From NCBI GenBank assembly GCA_946811695.1, contig OX328126.1, positions 8,508,197 through 8,572,196 of the forward strand: a stretch of 64,000 bases of DNA, given 5' to 3'. Source of the stretch: Gonocerus acuteangulatus. Taxonomy: Eukaryota > Arthropoda > Insecta > Hemiptera > Coreidae. Below, one piece after another: positions 1 through 9,028 of the stretch. How positions within the stretch are numbered: the first letter of the stretch is position 1; each line of letters begins with the position of its first letter. The notes under the pieces are model-generated. The model worked only from the letters and a program-made list of their open reading frames with translations, made no database searches and was not told where the DNA came from. The position numbers and the translations under genes were made by a program.

Positions 1-113
1 CATATATATATATATACATACATATATATATAAATATATACACACACATATATATATATATACATACATATATATATAAATATATACACACACATATATA
101 TATATACAAATTT
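1..113. repeat. TA/CA-rich microsatellite
   Basis: Roughly two copies of a 50-60 bp block of TA runs broken by ACACACAC. It joins directly to a copy of the hairpin-bearing dispersed repeat, an arrangement repeated elsewhere in the window. Confidence 0.85.
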
Positions 114-247
114 GAACCACCGTTATTTTCGGTCTCTAGGGGTTCTGAAACGCGAAATTTTCTTGTCGACACTTCTGGATTGTTTCATTGTATCAACCTT
201 ATAAGCGGGGTTCCTCCCTATGGGGAGGGAGGAACCGCGCTAAAAAC
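110..247 (+). repeat. hairpin-bearing dispersed repeat, 3' part
   Basis: Begins AAATTTGAACCACCGTTATT and ends with an 11-bp stem (GGTTCCTCCCT...AGGGAGGAACC) followed by GCGCTAA. The same segment occurs at 3368-3500, 5962-6100 and, more diverged, at 7510-7650, 22450-22590 and 43335-43450. Confidence 0.75.
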
Positions 248-289
248 ACTTTATTTTACGGTATTGTTTATAGATCGATCGGCACTTGC

Positions 290-1140
290 AGATCGATTCT
301 TTAAGAAGATCGGACCTTGCATATCGATTATTTAAGAAGATCGGCCCTTGCAGATCGTTTCTTTACAAAGATCGGCCCTTGGAGAACGATTCTTTAAAAA
401 GATTGGCCCTAGGAGATCGACTCATTAAAAAGATCGGCCCTTGGAGGTCGATTCTTTAAAAAGACCGCCCATTGGAGATCGATTCTTTAAAAAGATCGGC
501 CCTTGGAGATCGATTCTTTGAAAAGATCGGCACTTGTAGATCGATTCTTTGAAAAGATCGGCCCTTGGAGATCGATTCTTTAAAAAGATCGGCCCTTGGA
601 GATCGATTCTTTAAAAAGACCGCCCATTGCAGATCGATTCATTAAAAAGATAGGCCCTTGCAGATCGATTCTTTAAAAAGATCGGCCCTTGGAGATCGAT
701 TCTTTAAAAAGATCGGCTCTTGGAGATCTATCCTTTAAAAAGATCGGCCCTTGGAGATCGATTCTTTAAAAAGACCGCCCATTGGAGATCGATTCTTTAA
801 AAAGGACCGCCCATTGGAGATCGATTCTTTGAAAAGATCGACCCTTGCAGATCGATTCTTTAAAAAGATCGGCCCTTGGAGATCGATTCTTTAAAAAGAC
901 CGCCCATTGGAGATCGATTCTTTAAAAAGTTCGGTCCTTGAAGATCGATTCTTTAAAAAGATCGGCCCTTGCAGATCGATTCTTTAAAAAGATCGGCCCT
1001 TGGAGATCGATCCATTAAAAAGATCGGCTCTTGGAGATCGATTCTTTAAAAAGATCGGCTCTTGGAGATCGATTCTTTTTAAAAATATCTCCCCCTTGCG
1101 GATCGATTCTTTAAAAGAGATCGATTCTCCCCCTTAGAGA
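290..1140. repeat. 31-bp minisatellite, about 27 copies
   Basis: Tandem units built around GATCGGCCCTTGGAGATCGA followed by TTCTTTAAAAA. Units vary at a few positions (CCC/CTC, TTGGA/TTGCA, GATCGG/GACCGC), and the array decays at its right edge. Each consensus unit has two GATC sites. No coding potential. Confidence 0.92.
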
Positions 1141-1357
1141 TCGATACAAAAGATGTATATATCGTGTTAAAAAGATCGATCTTTTGAAAGATCGATTCAG
1201 ATCGCCTATCTGTAGCACATACTAAGCTCGAGGAAACAGTGCCAACTGTAATTAGCAGACTGCTTGACGCTAATCCTCCATTACTGATACCTACTGCTTA
1301 CGTCACATACTTCATTAATGAAACATACGTCCCTTTGATTTAACTATCGTGCAAAGC

Positions 1358-1361
<4 letters not shown>
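1141..1361. other. spacer, no gene recognised
   Basis: Degenerate tail of the GATC minisatellite followed by unique-looking sequence. I see no ORF or RNA gene. Confidence 0.5.
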
Positions 1362-1422
<61 letters not shown>

Positions 1423-1588
1423 GGCGCATCGACATAATTCTTGGCCATTAGCGCAGAGATCCAGGGTGCAACCAGGAATTTTCTCAGCGAGCCCTGAGAT
1501 GAGAAAATTTCTGGCGCCGGTGGGGATCGAACCCACCATCTCCCGCTTATGAATCTAGCGCGCTAGCCACTAGACCACGGGAGACCCC
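1362..1588 (-). mobile_element. SINE family A copy with long poly(A) tail
   Basis: Minus strand: GGGTCTCCCGTGGTCTAGTG start, tRNA-like A box (TGGTCTAGTGGCTA) and B box (GGTTCGATCC), a conserved body ending ...GCGCCGTAA and a poly(A) tail of about 58 bases (1362-1420 as T on the + strand). Related copies: 16695-16868, 22993-23175, 59448-59598, 61762-61915. The long pure tail suggests a young insertion. Confidence 0.9.
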
Positions 1589-2052
1589 AGCAAACGTATT
1601 GTAATATCATTGTTTACTATTAATGAGGATTTCCTAAAGACTTCCCATGACCCATTAGCTGAAGGAGAACTGTACTAGTTAGACACGTGAGCTGGCTGAT
1701 AAGGAAAACGTGTTTGCTGATAAGAATCCGCGTGACTATTGAGCATTCTTGTTTCAATCTTCCACTCCGCGTGAGATTAGGGACACAATTTGTGACGTCA
1801 CTTGGAAGTTACGTAGCGAACGTTTCACGAAATTATCTTTTCTTCTTTACAAACAAACAATTCTTGCAAGGACTAGGTCAAATACATAAATTTCTGACGA
1901 GCAGGAGCTGCGCCATCTTGGCGCGCTTCTGCCGGATAGAAACTATTAATATTTTCCTTTCTAAGGCTGCACCTACATTGGACCCGTATTTTGCCCGATC
2001 CGATCCGATCCGATTTCGTTTGAACGTCAACGGCCAACAGCTGCCGACGTGA
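1589..2052. other. unique-looking sequence with no gene recognised
   Basis: An open frame of 121 codons (1687-2052) has no recognisable domain and overlaps the left arm of the inverted repeat described next; I do not support it as a gene. A CACGTG E-box occurs at 1684-1689. Confidence 0.4.
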
Positions 2053-2612
2053 GTGCCTACATTGGTCCCGACCCGATCCGATCCGATTTAGTCACAGCTC
2101 GTCAGTAATGACCTCGTAGTGAAGTGAAAATGAGTGATTAAGTTAAGAAATACCACCAAATAAGCATAGAAACCTGATTAGGTTGAATGTTGGAGGTAAG
2201 AGAAGTATTGGTATTCATATTTTAAAATTATGTATAAGAAAGGTAACTGGAAGGTTATAAGCATTGGAAGGTAATAAACATTAGAAGGTTATAAATATTG
2301 GAAGGTTATAGATGTTGGATGGTTATAAACATCTTTCCACGCAATTTAATTAACAAGGGAAACAAAAAACAAAAATGTGAATTGACAAAGTTCTTCTAAA
2401 TGTTATTTGCTTTGATACATAAAAAAGAAATGCACTGAAATCGGTTAAGATTTAGAATCTGTAGACCTTTTTGAAACACTAAATATGGGTTGGCACCATT
2501 TTGCTTTGTCGGTCCGAAATCGGTCTAGAAACAAACAAGTTTGAATGGCCAAGAATCGGTAGCCGTTGGATTGGACCGGATTGGATCGGTGCGGAACCAA
2601 TGTAGGCACCTC
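1968..2612. mobile_element. TIR-bounded nonautonomous DNA element (class uncertain)
   Basis: ACCTACATTGGACCCG followed by repeated GATCCGATCC on the left, and the inverted counterpart ending CCAATGTAGGCACC on the right. A second, direct copy of the left end starts near 2053. No clear target duplication, so the superfamily is left open. Confidence 0.5.
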
Positions 2613-2670
2613 CATTGAGATGCATGTGTTTGTTTTTCTAAGCTAAGCATGTTTTCATACTTCCTGTAGG

Positions 2671-3063
2671 CAGGGCCGCCACATCTCAGAGCCGGGCCCA
2701 GGACCAGATCACGGGCCCCCACTTCCCCGAGCCAGACTGAAAATTCTAGTACTTTGTTATAGGACTTTGGAACTTCTTAAATTATTTTCATAAAAAATAT
2801 AGATCCCATTCCAATAAAGATAGGCTACGCCCGTCTATATTTCTAAACCCCATTCTTTTTACAAGCTCATAACCTATACATTTTTTCCAATTAGCGAGGC
2901 CCGGGACAACAGTACCTGGCTGTAGGTAGGAAAACTACCTTATGGCGGCCAGAGGTGCCGAGAGGTGAGATATTACCTGGCTGTCCCTCCCCATGTGGCG
3001 GCCCTGCCTGTAGGTAGGAAAACTACCTTATGGCGGCCTGTGGTGCCGAGAGGTGAGATATTA
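2671..3063. repeat. dispersed repeat CAGGGCCGCCACAT with internal duplication
   Basis: 2671-2830 matches 6708-6960 (there interrupted by about 140 bp at 6787-6925). Inside, a block of about 55 bp (GTAGGTAGGAAAACTACCTT...) is duplicated at about 2919-2972 and 3006-3063. Confidence 0.65.
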
Positions 3064-3575
3064 AGGAAAATATACTAAGTTCCCAGAACTTTTCATGTCT
3101 ATTAATAAAATATTTTATTCTGATCCTTCGTTAACTCCAAACCTAACCAAAAATTAAACATCTTTGTTTATATAATTTCAAACAAACAGAAAATATTTTA
3201 ACTGAATCTCATGATTCTAAGAAGCCAAACCAAAAACTTTATTCAACAACTATTTTTCCACTTTTCTCGAAAACTTTTCAAATTAGACGAATGATTTTTG
3301 TACCAAATTTCATCAAAATCTGACCATTCTTGAGCCGAGGAGAGCGCTTACAGACAAATATATATGGACATTTGAACCACCGTTATTTTCGTTCTGTAGA
3401 GGTTCTGTAACGTGAAATCTTTTATGCACTTCCGGATTGCGTCATGAGGTCAACCTTATAAGCGGGGTTTCTCCCTATGGGGGGAGGGAGGAACCCCGTC
3501 TATAAGGTTCTGATATTATTTTCGATTGGGCGACGCCAATTGGAGAAATAAGTGCATAAAACTTAAAATTATTAG
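3063..3575 (+). repeat. hairpin-bearing dispersed repeat, near full copy
   Basis: Same order as the copy at about 5345-6175: AAGTTCCCAGAACTTTTCAT region, ATCAAAATCTGACCATT, a short TA run, AAC CACC block, GC-rich hairpin, then GATTGGGCGACGCCAAT. The shared sequence past the hairpin shows the hairpin is not always the element end. Confidence 0.7.
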
Positions 3576-4003
3576 TTTTATTCTTTTGAACGGGTGTTGA
3601 TCTCTATTTTCCTCACTATTCCTTCACTAATGACACGAGGGGTATGTACGGAAACGCGCTAGGATGACACAGTTCCTACAAGTCGGTCTATCTTATCTTT
3701 TCCCATTCCACCAATGATAAGAGAGACCACAAAACGTGCTAGACCTAGACTGGTAGCATTCAGAACTGTTTGCACGTGCTATAAAGCCTTGATGTGGAAT
3801 TGTAATGTCATGGAAAGTATCCAGAGGAATGTTGAAGCCCGATGCTGTAAAGGTCATAAGTACTCGTGAATAGTATCATCATCATCAACTCGTTCAAATG
3901 GAACTTTCATATTTTATTAAGTAGGCCTTTTAAAACTTTTTAAGACTTTTAGAAAAATATCTTGCAATTATCTACATGTAGTATGTTTATATATTTATCA
4001 ATC
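3576..4003. other. repeat-derived spacer
   Basis: Includes a block (ATGACACAGTTCCTAC... about 3640-3700) recurring at 6975-7020, 48825-48900 and 62300-62370, always beside other repeats. No gene seen. Confidence 0.5.
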
Positions 4004-4380
4004 AGGTCATCCCATAAATAATGTCGGTTTTTAATATTCTATTTGCTTGTTTCCTCTTTTGTAATTTATTTTTGTTTATATTATATAATATAATATAATG
4101 TTTATTATACTAAATACACTTCTACTAGTCATCTTTTGGTTGACGAAACTTGTTTATTCTGTGCTGAAATTTCATTTGAAATGGATCTCCCAAGACACCG
4201 CTTACGCCATGTTATGCTTTTGGAATGCTGCTTCAGCTTATCGAAAACTTGTAGAAATATTTGGCGGAAATGTGATTAGTGAGCGACAAGTACAGCGGTG
4301 GTTTGAACAATTTCGAGCGTGAAACTGCAAGCTTGAAGACGAGCCTCTTACAGGTCTAGCAACAGAGCTTGACTGTTGAC
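4004..4380 (+). mobile_element. mariner-like element, 5' fragment, inactivated
   Basis: Starts with a mariner-type terminal sequence (AGGTCATCCCATAAATAATG). The first part of a mariner transposase follows: MDLPRHRL-like start, ASAYRKLVEIFGGNV, ISERQVQRWFEQFRA, the N-terminal helix-turn-helix. It carries internal deletions, a stop after QFRA and no catalytic domain. A second copy lies at 45202-45590. Confidence 0.85.
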
Positions 4381-4404
4381 ATATTCACGAATACGTTTCT
4401 AATT

Positions 4405-4890
4405 TACTTGATCCTAATATACTCATACTACTAATATACTCATAATACTAATATACTCATACTACTAATATACTCATACTGCTAATATACTCATACTACT
4501 AATATACTTATAATACTAATATACTCATACTACTAATATACTCATACTACTAATATACTTATAATACTAATATACTCATACTACTAATATACTCATACTA
4601 CTAATATACTCATACTACTAATATACTCATACTACTAATATACTCATACTACTAATATACTCATACTACTAATATACTCATACTACTAATATACTCATAC
4701 TACTAATATACTTATACTACTAATATACTCATACTACTAATATACTCATACTACTAATATACTCATACTACTAATATACTTATAATACTAATATGCCCAT
4801 ATTACTAATATACTCATACTACTAATATACTCATACTACTAATATACTCATACTACTAATATACTTATAATACTAATATGCCAATATTAC
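4405..4890. repeat. 17-bp minisatellite, about 28 copies
   Basis: Unit ATATACTCATACTACTA with variants (ACTTATAAT, ATGCCCATATT). It sits where the mariner fragment stops, so the array appears to have replaced or invaded the 3' part of that element. Confidence 0.92.
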
Positions 4891-5344
4891 TGTTAAATTC
4901 AATTTAAAATACGAAGATCCCAGAACATTTCATGTCTTAATAATTTGTTTTTAATACTTCCTTAACTCCAAATGAAATCAAAATCGTAAACATATGGGAC
5001 CTCGGTAAAATAGCGGTTAGCTCTCCTAGGATGCTTCTTGATTTATGGAGTGCAATAAACCCTACTAGCCTCCGACAGGTAAAGATCTGGGACTCCCTTG
5101 TCCATCCAGCTCCACCCAGGCTCTATAAGTCAATTCAAAATACTAACATTCTTCTCATGTTTTAAGGGGAAAAATGCAATTAAAATAACATTAACAAATT
5201 CACAAGATAAAATTATTCACACGGCATCTATTTCTAGTAACGAAATATTGTACCTATCTAATTTTGTTTCATTGTCAAATAAAAAAATTACAAGGAATTA
5301 AAAAACTATGGGTAACAGACTAAAAGAACCGTATAAATAAGAGA
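4891..5344. other. repeat fragments, no gene recognised
   Basis: 4905-4995 is a piece of the hairpin-bearing repeat (CCCAGAACATTTCATGTC). The rest is AT-rich with no supported ORF. Confidence 0.45.
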
Positions 5345-6175
5345 AACTAACCACTTCAAAGTTTTAAGGGCTTATTCCTCAATATGTGACTGTCCCATCG
5401 AAAATTCCCTCAGAACAATTATTTGTAGAGAAATTAGTAAGCTTTCGAATGGTCATCTTCCACTTACCACGATTTTCCAACCGTTTTCGAGATATTAAGG
5501 AAAAAATACAAAGTTCCCAAAACATTTCATGTCTATTAATAAAATATTTTATTCCACTCCTTCCTTAACTCCAAACGTAAGCAACATTTAAACATCTTTG
5601 TTTATCGGAATTTCAAACATGCATAAAATATTTTAACTGAATCCCATGATTCTAAGTACCCAAAACAACATCTTAATTCAACAACTATTCTTCCACGTTT
5701 CACGAAAACGGTTAAAGCTTTCGCCTTAAAAATGGTTTCATTCGTTTTCCTATGCCAATAAGCCTATAATACGAGTACTTGCAAGGGTATTATGTAAGCG
5801 GAACGATTTCCGCAACGATGCAACGATGTTCCGGTGGACGGATTCTGGTGGTTAACGAACTTGAACTTTCAACCAGACGAAAGATTTTTTACCAAATTTC
5901 ATCAAAATCGGACCATTTTGAGACGGTGGAAGCGCGAACAGACAAATATGTATATATATACACAAATTTGAACCACCGTTATTTTCTTTCTCTAGAGGTT
6001 CTGAAACGTGAAATTTTCTAGTCGGCACTTGCGGATTGCGTCATGAGGTCAACCTTATAAGCGCGGTTCCTCCCTATGAAGGGAGGGAGGAACCGCGCTA
6101 ATAGGTTCTGATGTAGTTTTCGATTGGGCGACGCCAATCGGAGAAATAAGTGAATAAAACTTAAAATTACTAGTT
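5345..6175 (+). repeat. hairpin-bearing dispersed repeat, longest copy
   Basis: Contains the whole set of modules seen in other copies: TTAGTAAGCTTTCGAATGG, TCCAACCGTTTTCGAGATAT, TGGTGGTTAACGAACTTGAA, ACAGACAAATATG plus TA run, GAACCACCGTTATTTTC, hairpin and GATTGGGCGACGCC. No transposase ORF. It could be a Helitron-related nonautonomous family, but that is not proven. Confidence 0.6.
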
Positions 6176-7280
6176 TTCCTTTACTCCCTATGGAGGGAGG
6201 GAGGAACCGCGCTAAGAAAAAAGAAAAAAATTATTTCTCTCTACTCTTGGATCCCGTAAACGATAGCTTTTCTTTCATAGATTGGAGTGAGATGTTATTG
6301 ATAGTTTGGAATGTTTGTTGGTGATAATTCCAAAGATAACGGAGTCATCATTGATAAAAGATAATAAAGAGTCATCAATGTGGCCAGTTTATGTGGCCGT
6401 GCTGACATTAAGTATTTAAATTTATGTTTATATAATTGTTAATGTCAAGTTTCGCGTGTTTCCTCTCTCCCGGACCGATTTTAATGAAATTTGATTAAAA
6501 AAATAATTTGTGAGATTTGAAAGCTCACCAGCAGAATCCGCCCATCGGAATGAATTCGTTTTTGAGTTACTGGGATTCTAGTAAACGTTTTATAAGTAAT
6601 CGGACTTGGGGAGTCTAATGAAACCATTTTCAAGGTCAAATCTATGACTGTTTTCCCAAAAAAGTTGAAAAATAAACCTTTGTAAATGTGAAGCATCCAG
6701 GGCCGCCACATATCAGAGCCGGGCCCAGGACCAGAAAATTCTAGTACTTTGCTATAGGACTTTGGACATTTTAAAATTATTTTCATCTTGAATTTTGAGC
6801 GAAATGAGAATAAAAGCCGACAATCGGTGCAGCAAAGGTCACTTTCGGTACTTGTAGTTTTATTACGACTCCTTATGAAATACTCTATTCTGGGACTGCA
6901 ATTGTTTCGTCGTTTATGTACATTAAAAAAATATAGATCCAATTCCAATAAATATAGGCTACGCCGATCAACACAAGGGATTGGAACGGATAAGCGCTAA
7001 GATGACGCAGTTCTTGCGAGTCAGACGTTTTCTTTAAGAGAGGGTACTCCAGTCCTAATAGTGAGTGTACTAAAATAACATTTCAAGTAAATGTACTCAC
7101 ACCAAATAATTCTGTTGTCCAAAATAAACGCCAATGTAGAAAACACTTTTTTTTCGCCTCTATGGCTTTAATAGACCAGGGCACCCATCTGATTTTCTCA
7201 AAGCAAAAATATTTGGTTGTTGGATTGAGATGGAGGCTCCTACAGTCGAACTATGATCTATTGCCAAAGATTTTGGCTCC
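6176..7280. other. mixed repeat fragments, no gene recognised
   Basis: Contains a second hairpin fragment (6180-6215), a copy of the CAGGGCCGCCACAT repeat (6708-6960) and AT-rich sequence. The 155-codon minus-strand frame at 6481-6948 crosses two repeats and is not supported as a gene. Confidence 0.45.
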
Positions 7281-7284
7281 TGGA

Positions 7285-7432
7285 ACATCTTCTCCTTAGA
7301 TCATCACACAATGTGTAATCTGCAAGCAGAACGAGGCTGGCGATTTAAGGCACAGGCATGTGATGACAATAAAGGTTGAACAGAAGTGGGCTCAGTTCTG
7401 TTCCTTGTGGTACACCAGAAGAGACGCTTATT
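7285..7432 (-). pseudogene. LINE reverse-transcriptase relic
   Basis: The minus strand encodes GVPQGTELSPLLFNLY, the non-LTR reverse-transcriptase motif (consensus GVPQGSVLSPLLFNLY). A stop follows and then LADYTLCDD, a decayed form of the catalytic YADDT block. Too short and broken to assign a clade; jockey/CR1-like is a guess. Confidence 0.75.
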
Positions 7433-7462
7433 CTTCGACTAAATCAGTTTTAGCGCGGTTCC

Positions 7463-7466
7463 CGGT

Positions 7467-7498
<32 letters not shown>

Positions 7499-7870
7499 CC
7501 AAAACACACACACACAAATTTTAACCACAATTATTTTTGTAATCTAAGGGTTCTGAAACGATGGGACATTTTCTAGTCAGACCTTCCGGATTGCGTCATG
7601 AGGTCACCCTCTTATGCGGGGTTCCTCCGTTTGGAGGGGGGGGGGGCGTGCTAAAATCAACAGGTAAGGAGAGCCGTATTAAGGCCAAATATTTCCCCCC
7701 CCCCCCCAAAAAAAGAAACCCGAAAATATTTTTTCGTGATGGGTTCTGAAATGTCGACGTTTTCGTCTGCACTTCTGGATTTCGTCGATAGGTTGATGTA
7801 ATAAACTGGTTTCCTTCATATAACGTGCTAAAAATAATAGGATATCTATAGAACATATACAGCTGTAGCA
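7463..7870. repeat. TA microsatellite plus diverged hairpin-repeat copies
   Basis: TA run at 7463-7498, then two diverged copies of the block GGTTCTGAAACG...TTCCGGATTGCGTCATGAGG (7550-7625 and 7741-7800), with G- and C-homopolymers between. Confidence 0.6.
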
Positions 7871-8068
7871 TCGAGGCTATTTTAGAAGCGAAGCCTTTAA
7901 ATAAACCAGATGGTATTAACTTTAGTTCGGATTCGTCAGGTGATTGGTTACGTTAAGGCTATGTTGAGGGAGAACATGAATGGATAGAGTGGCTATTTTA
8001 AAGGAACGAAAGGTGTAAAGCCATGTGATGTAGAGGAAGCCACACATGGAATAGGCTGAAATAGATAG

Positions 8069-8074
8069 CACGTG
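8069..8074. promoter_or_regulatory. canonical E-box CACGTG
   Basis: CLOCK/CYCLE binds CACGTG at tim promoters in insects. This site is about 0.86 kb upstream of the start codon, but the true promoter is upstream of an unseen leader exon, so relevance is uncertain. Confidence 0.25.
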
Positions 8075-8163
8075 GTCAGGACTTAACGGCTTAGAGGTTA
8101 GAATGAGAGGAAGGCAAAATGAAAGGGTGATGACGTAATAGAACCACGTTGTGAACTCTTTAA

Positions 8164-8765
8164 TCTATATATATAAAAATCACTTGTCTGTTTGTTCCTT
8201 ATATAAATCCACACCGTTTGACCGATTTTGACCAAACTTTGCACACGTGTAGGGCTTGATACGGGAAATCTCCTAGGCAAGGTCAAAATAGTCAAAATTT
8301 GGTCAAAATATCAAAAGTTTTGTTGAAGAAAAATTTGCTACACTGAGCCAATCAGATTCTGACGGCCATTTTGAATCGACAGCCATTTTGAATAAGTCTA
8401 AAAATTTATTTTTTGATTTTCTTGATAATTAGAATAAATCGAACTCATTGATGACTTTACATCATTATATAATCATGTAATGCAGTTTATTTAAATTTTA
8501 TTTCAACAGTCACTGTCTAACTAAGGAACGCTGGCCTTTCTTTGATAAGAGCTATCTTACTCGCAGGCTGCGGTGCTGGCCTCTGTCGGATGTTATATAA
8601 AGTGCTGTGGTGCTGGCCTCTGTACGCTGCTTTACTCGACAAATATATATACAAATTCACACCGTTTGACCGATTTTGACGTAACTGGGTACACAGGTAG
8701 ATCAGGATAAGGGTAGTGTCATAGGCAGAAAGTAGGTGTAGCATGGCACGCCGGGGAACAACTAG
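8164..8765 (+). mobile_element. Helitron-like nonautonomous element just upstream of the tim start exon
   Basis: Starts TCTATATATATAAAAATCAC after an A, the typical Helitron 5' style, with CCACACCGTTTGACCGATTT following. It ends GGCACGCCGGGGAACAACTAG, i.e. a short GC-rich hairpin then CTAG. The CCGTTTGACCGATTTTGAC block occurs again at 8660-8680, so it may be two overlapping copies. The base after CTAG is G rather than the usual T. No coding capacity. Confidence 0.55.
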
Positions 8766-8883
8766 GAAATAAATAAAAGTAATGTACACATGTTAAAACA
8801 TATATTCCAGTTTATGAATGAGTTATGTTAAATATGTTTAAGTAGACATGAAATTATTAAATATTTCCTTCCATCTTTTACAG

Positions 8884-8906
8884 ATGAGATGAACCCTTTG
8901 GTTTAA
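8884..8906 (+). promoter_or_regulatory. two very short upstream ORFs in the tim 5'UTR
   Basis: Directly after the acceptor the leader reads ATGAGATGA: a two-codon uORF (8884-8892) that overlaps a second ATG at 8889, which opens a five-codon uORF ending at TAA 8904-8906. Both stop before the main ATG at 8932, and neither is in the frame of TIM translation. Whether they act depends on this acceptor being used in the mature leader. Confidence 0.6.
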
Positions 8907-9028
8907 AGAAACAATTAGCGAAGTGCCGAAGATGGAATGGTTGATGATGGATCCACAAGTCCAAGGAGCGTTTTCTTCCTTGGGCTCTCAAGTAGGAGAG
9001 AACTATGTTGCCAGTCCAAATTGCTTAG
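8884..9028 (+). CDS. tim: tim exon with start codon (coding exon 1)
   Basis: A pyrimidine-rich acceptor ends at 8883 (CTTTTACAG), so this is an internal exon with 48 bases of 5'UTR; an upstream noncoding exon must exist. ATG at 8932 opens MEWLMMDPQ...AFSSLG...NYVASPN, colinear with the first 32 residues of Drosophila TIM. Donor GTTAGC at 9029; the exon ends after the first base of a codon (G, completed to Glu in exon 2). Confidence 0.93.

Noticed and set aside
290..1140. CRISPR-like array
   Set aside because: Units are contiguous tandem repeats without spacers, in a eukaryotic genome.
1315..1552. Short frames containing Lys or Phe runs
   Set aside because: Produced by the poly(A) tail of a SINE.
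1500..1588. Possible tRNA gene
   Set aside because: A and B boxes belong to SINE family A, present in several copies with a common non-tRNA body and A tail; the cloverleaf is not intact.
6481..6948. 155-codon minus-strand frame
   Set aside because: Crosses a dispersed repeat and its insertion, shows no domain and no codon character.
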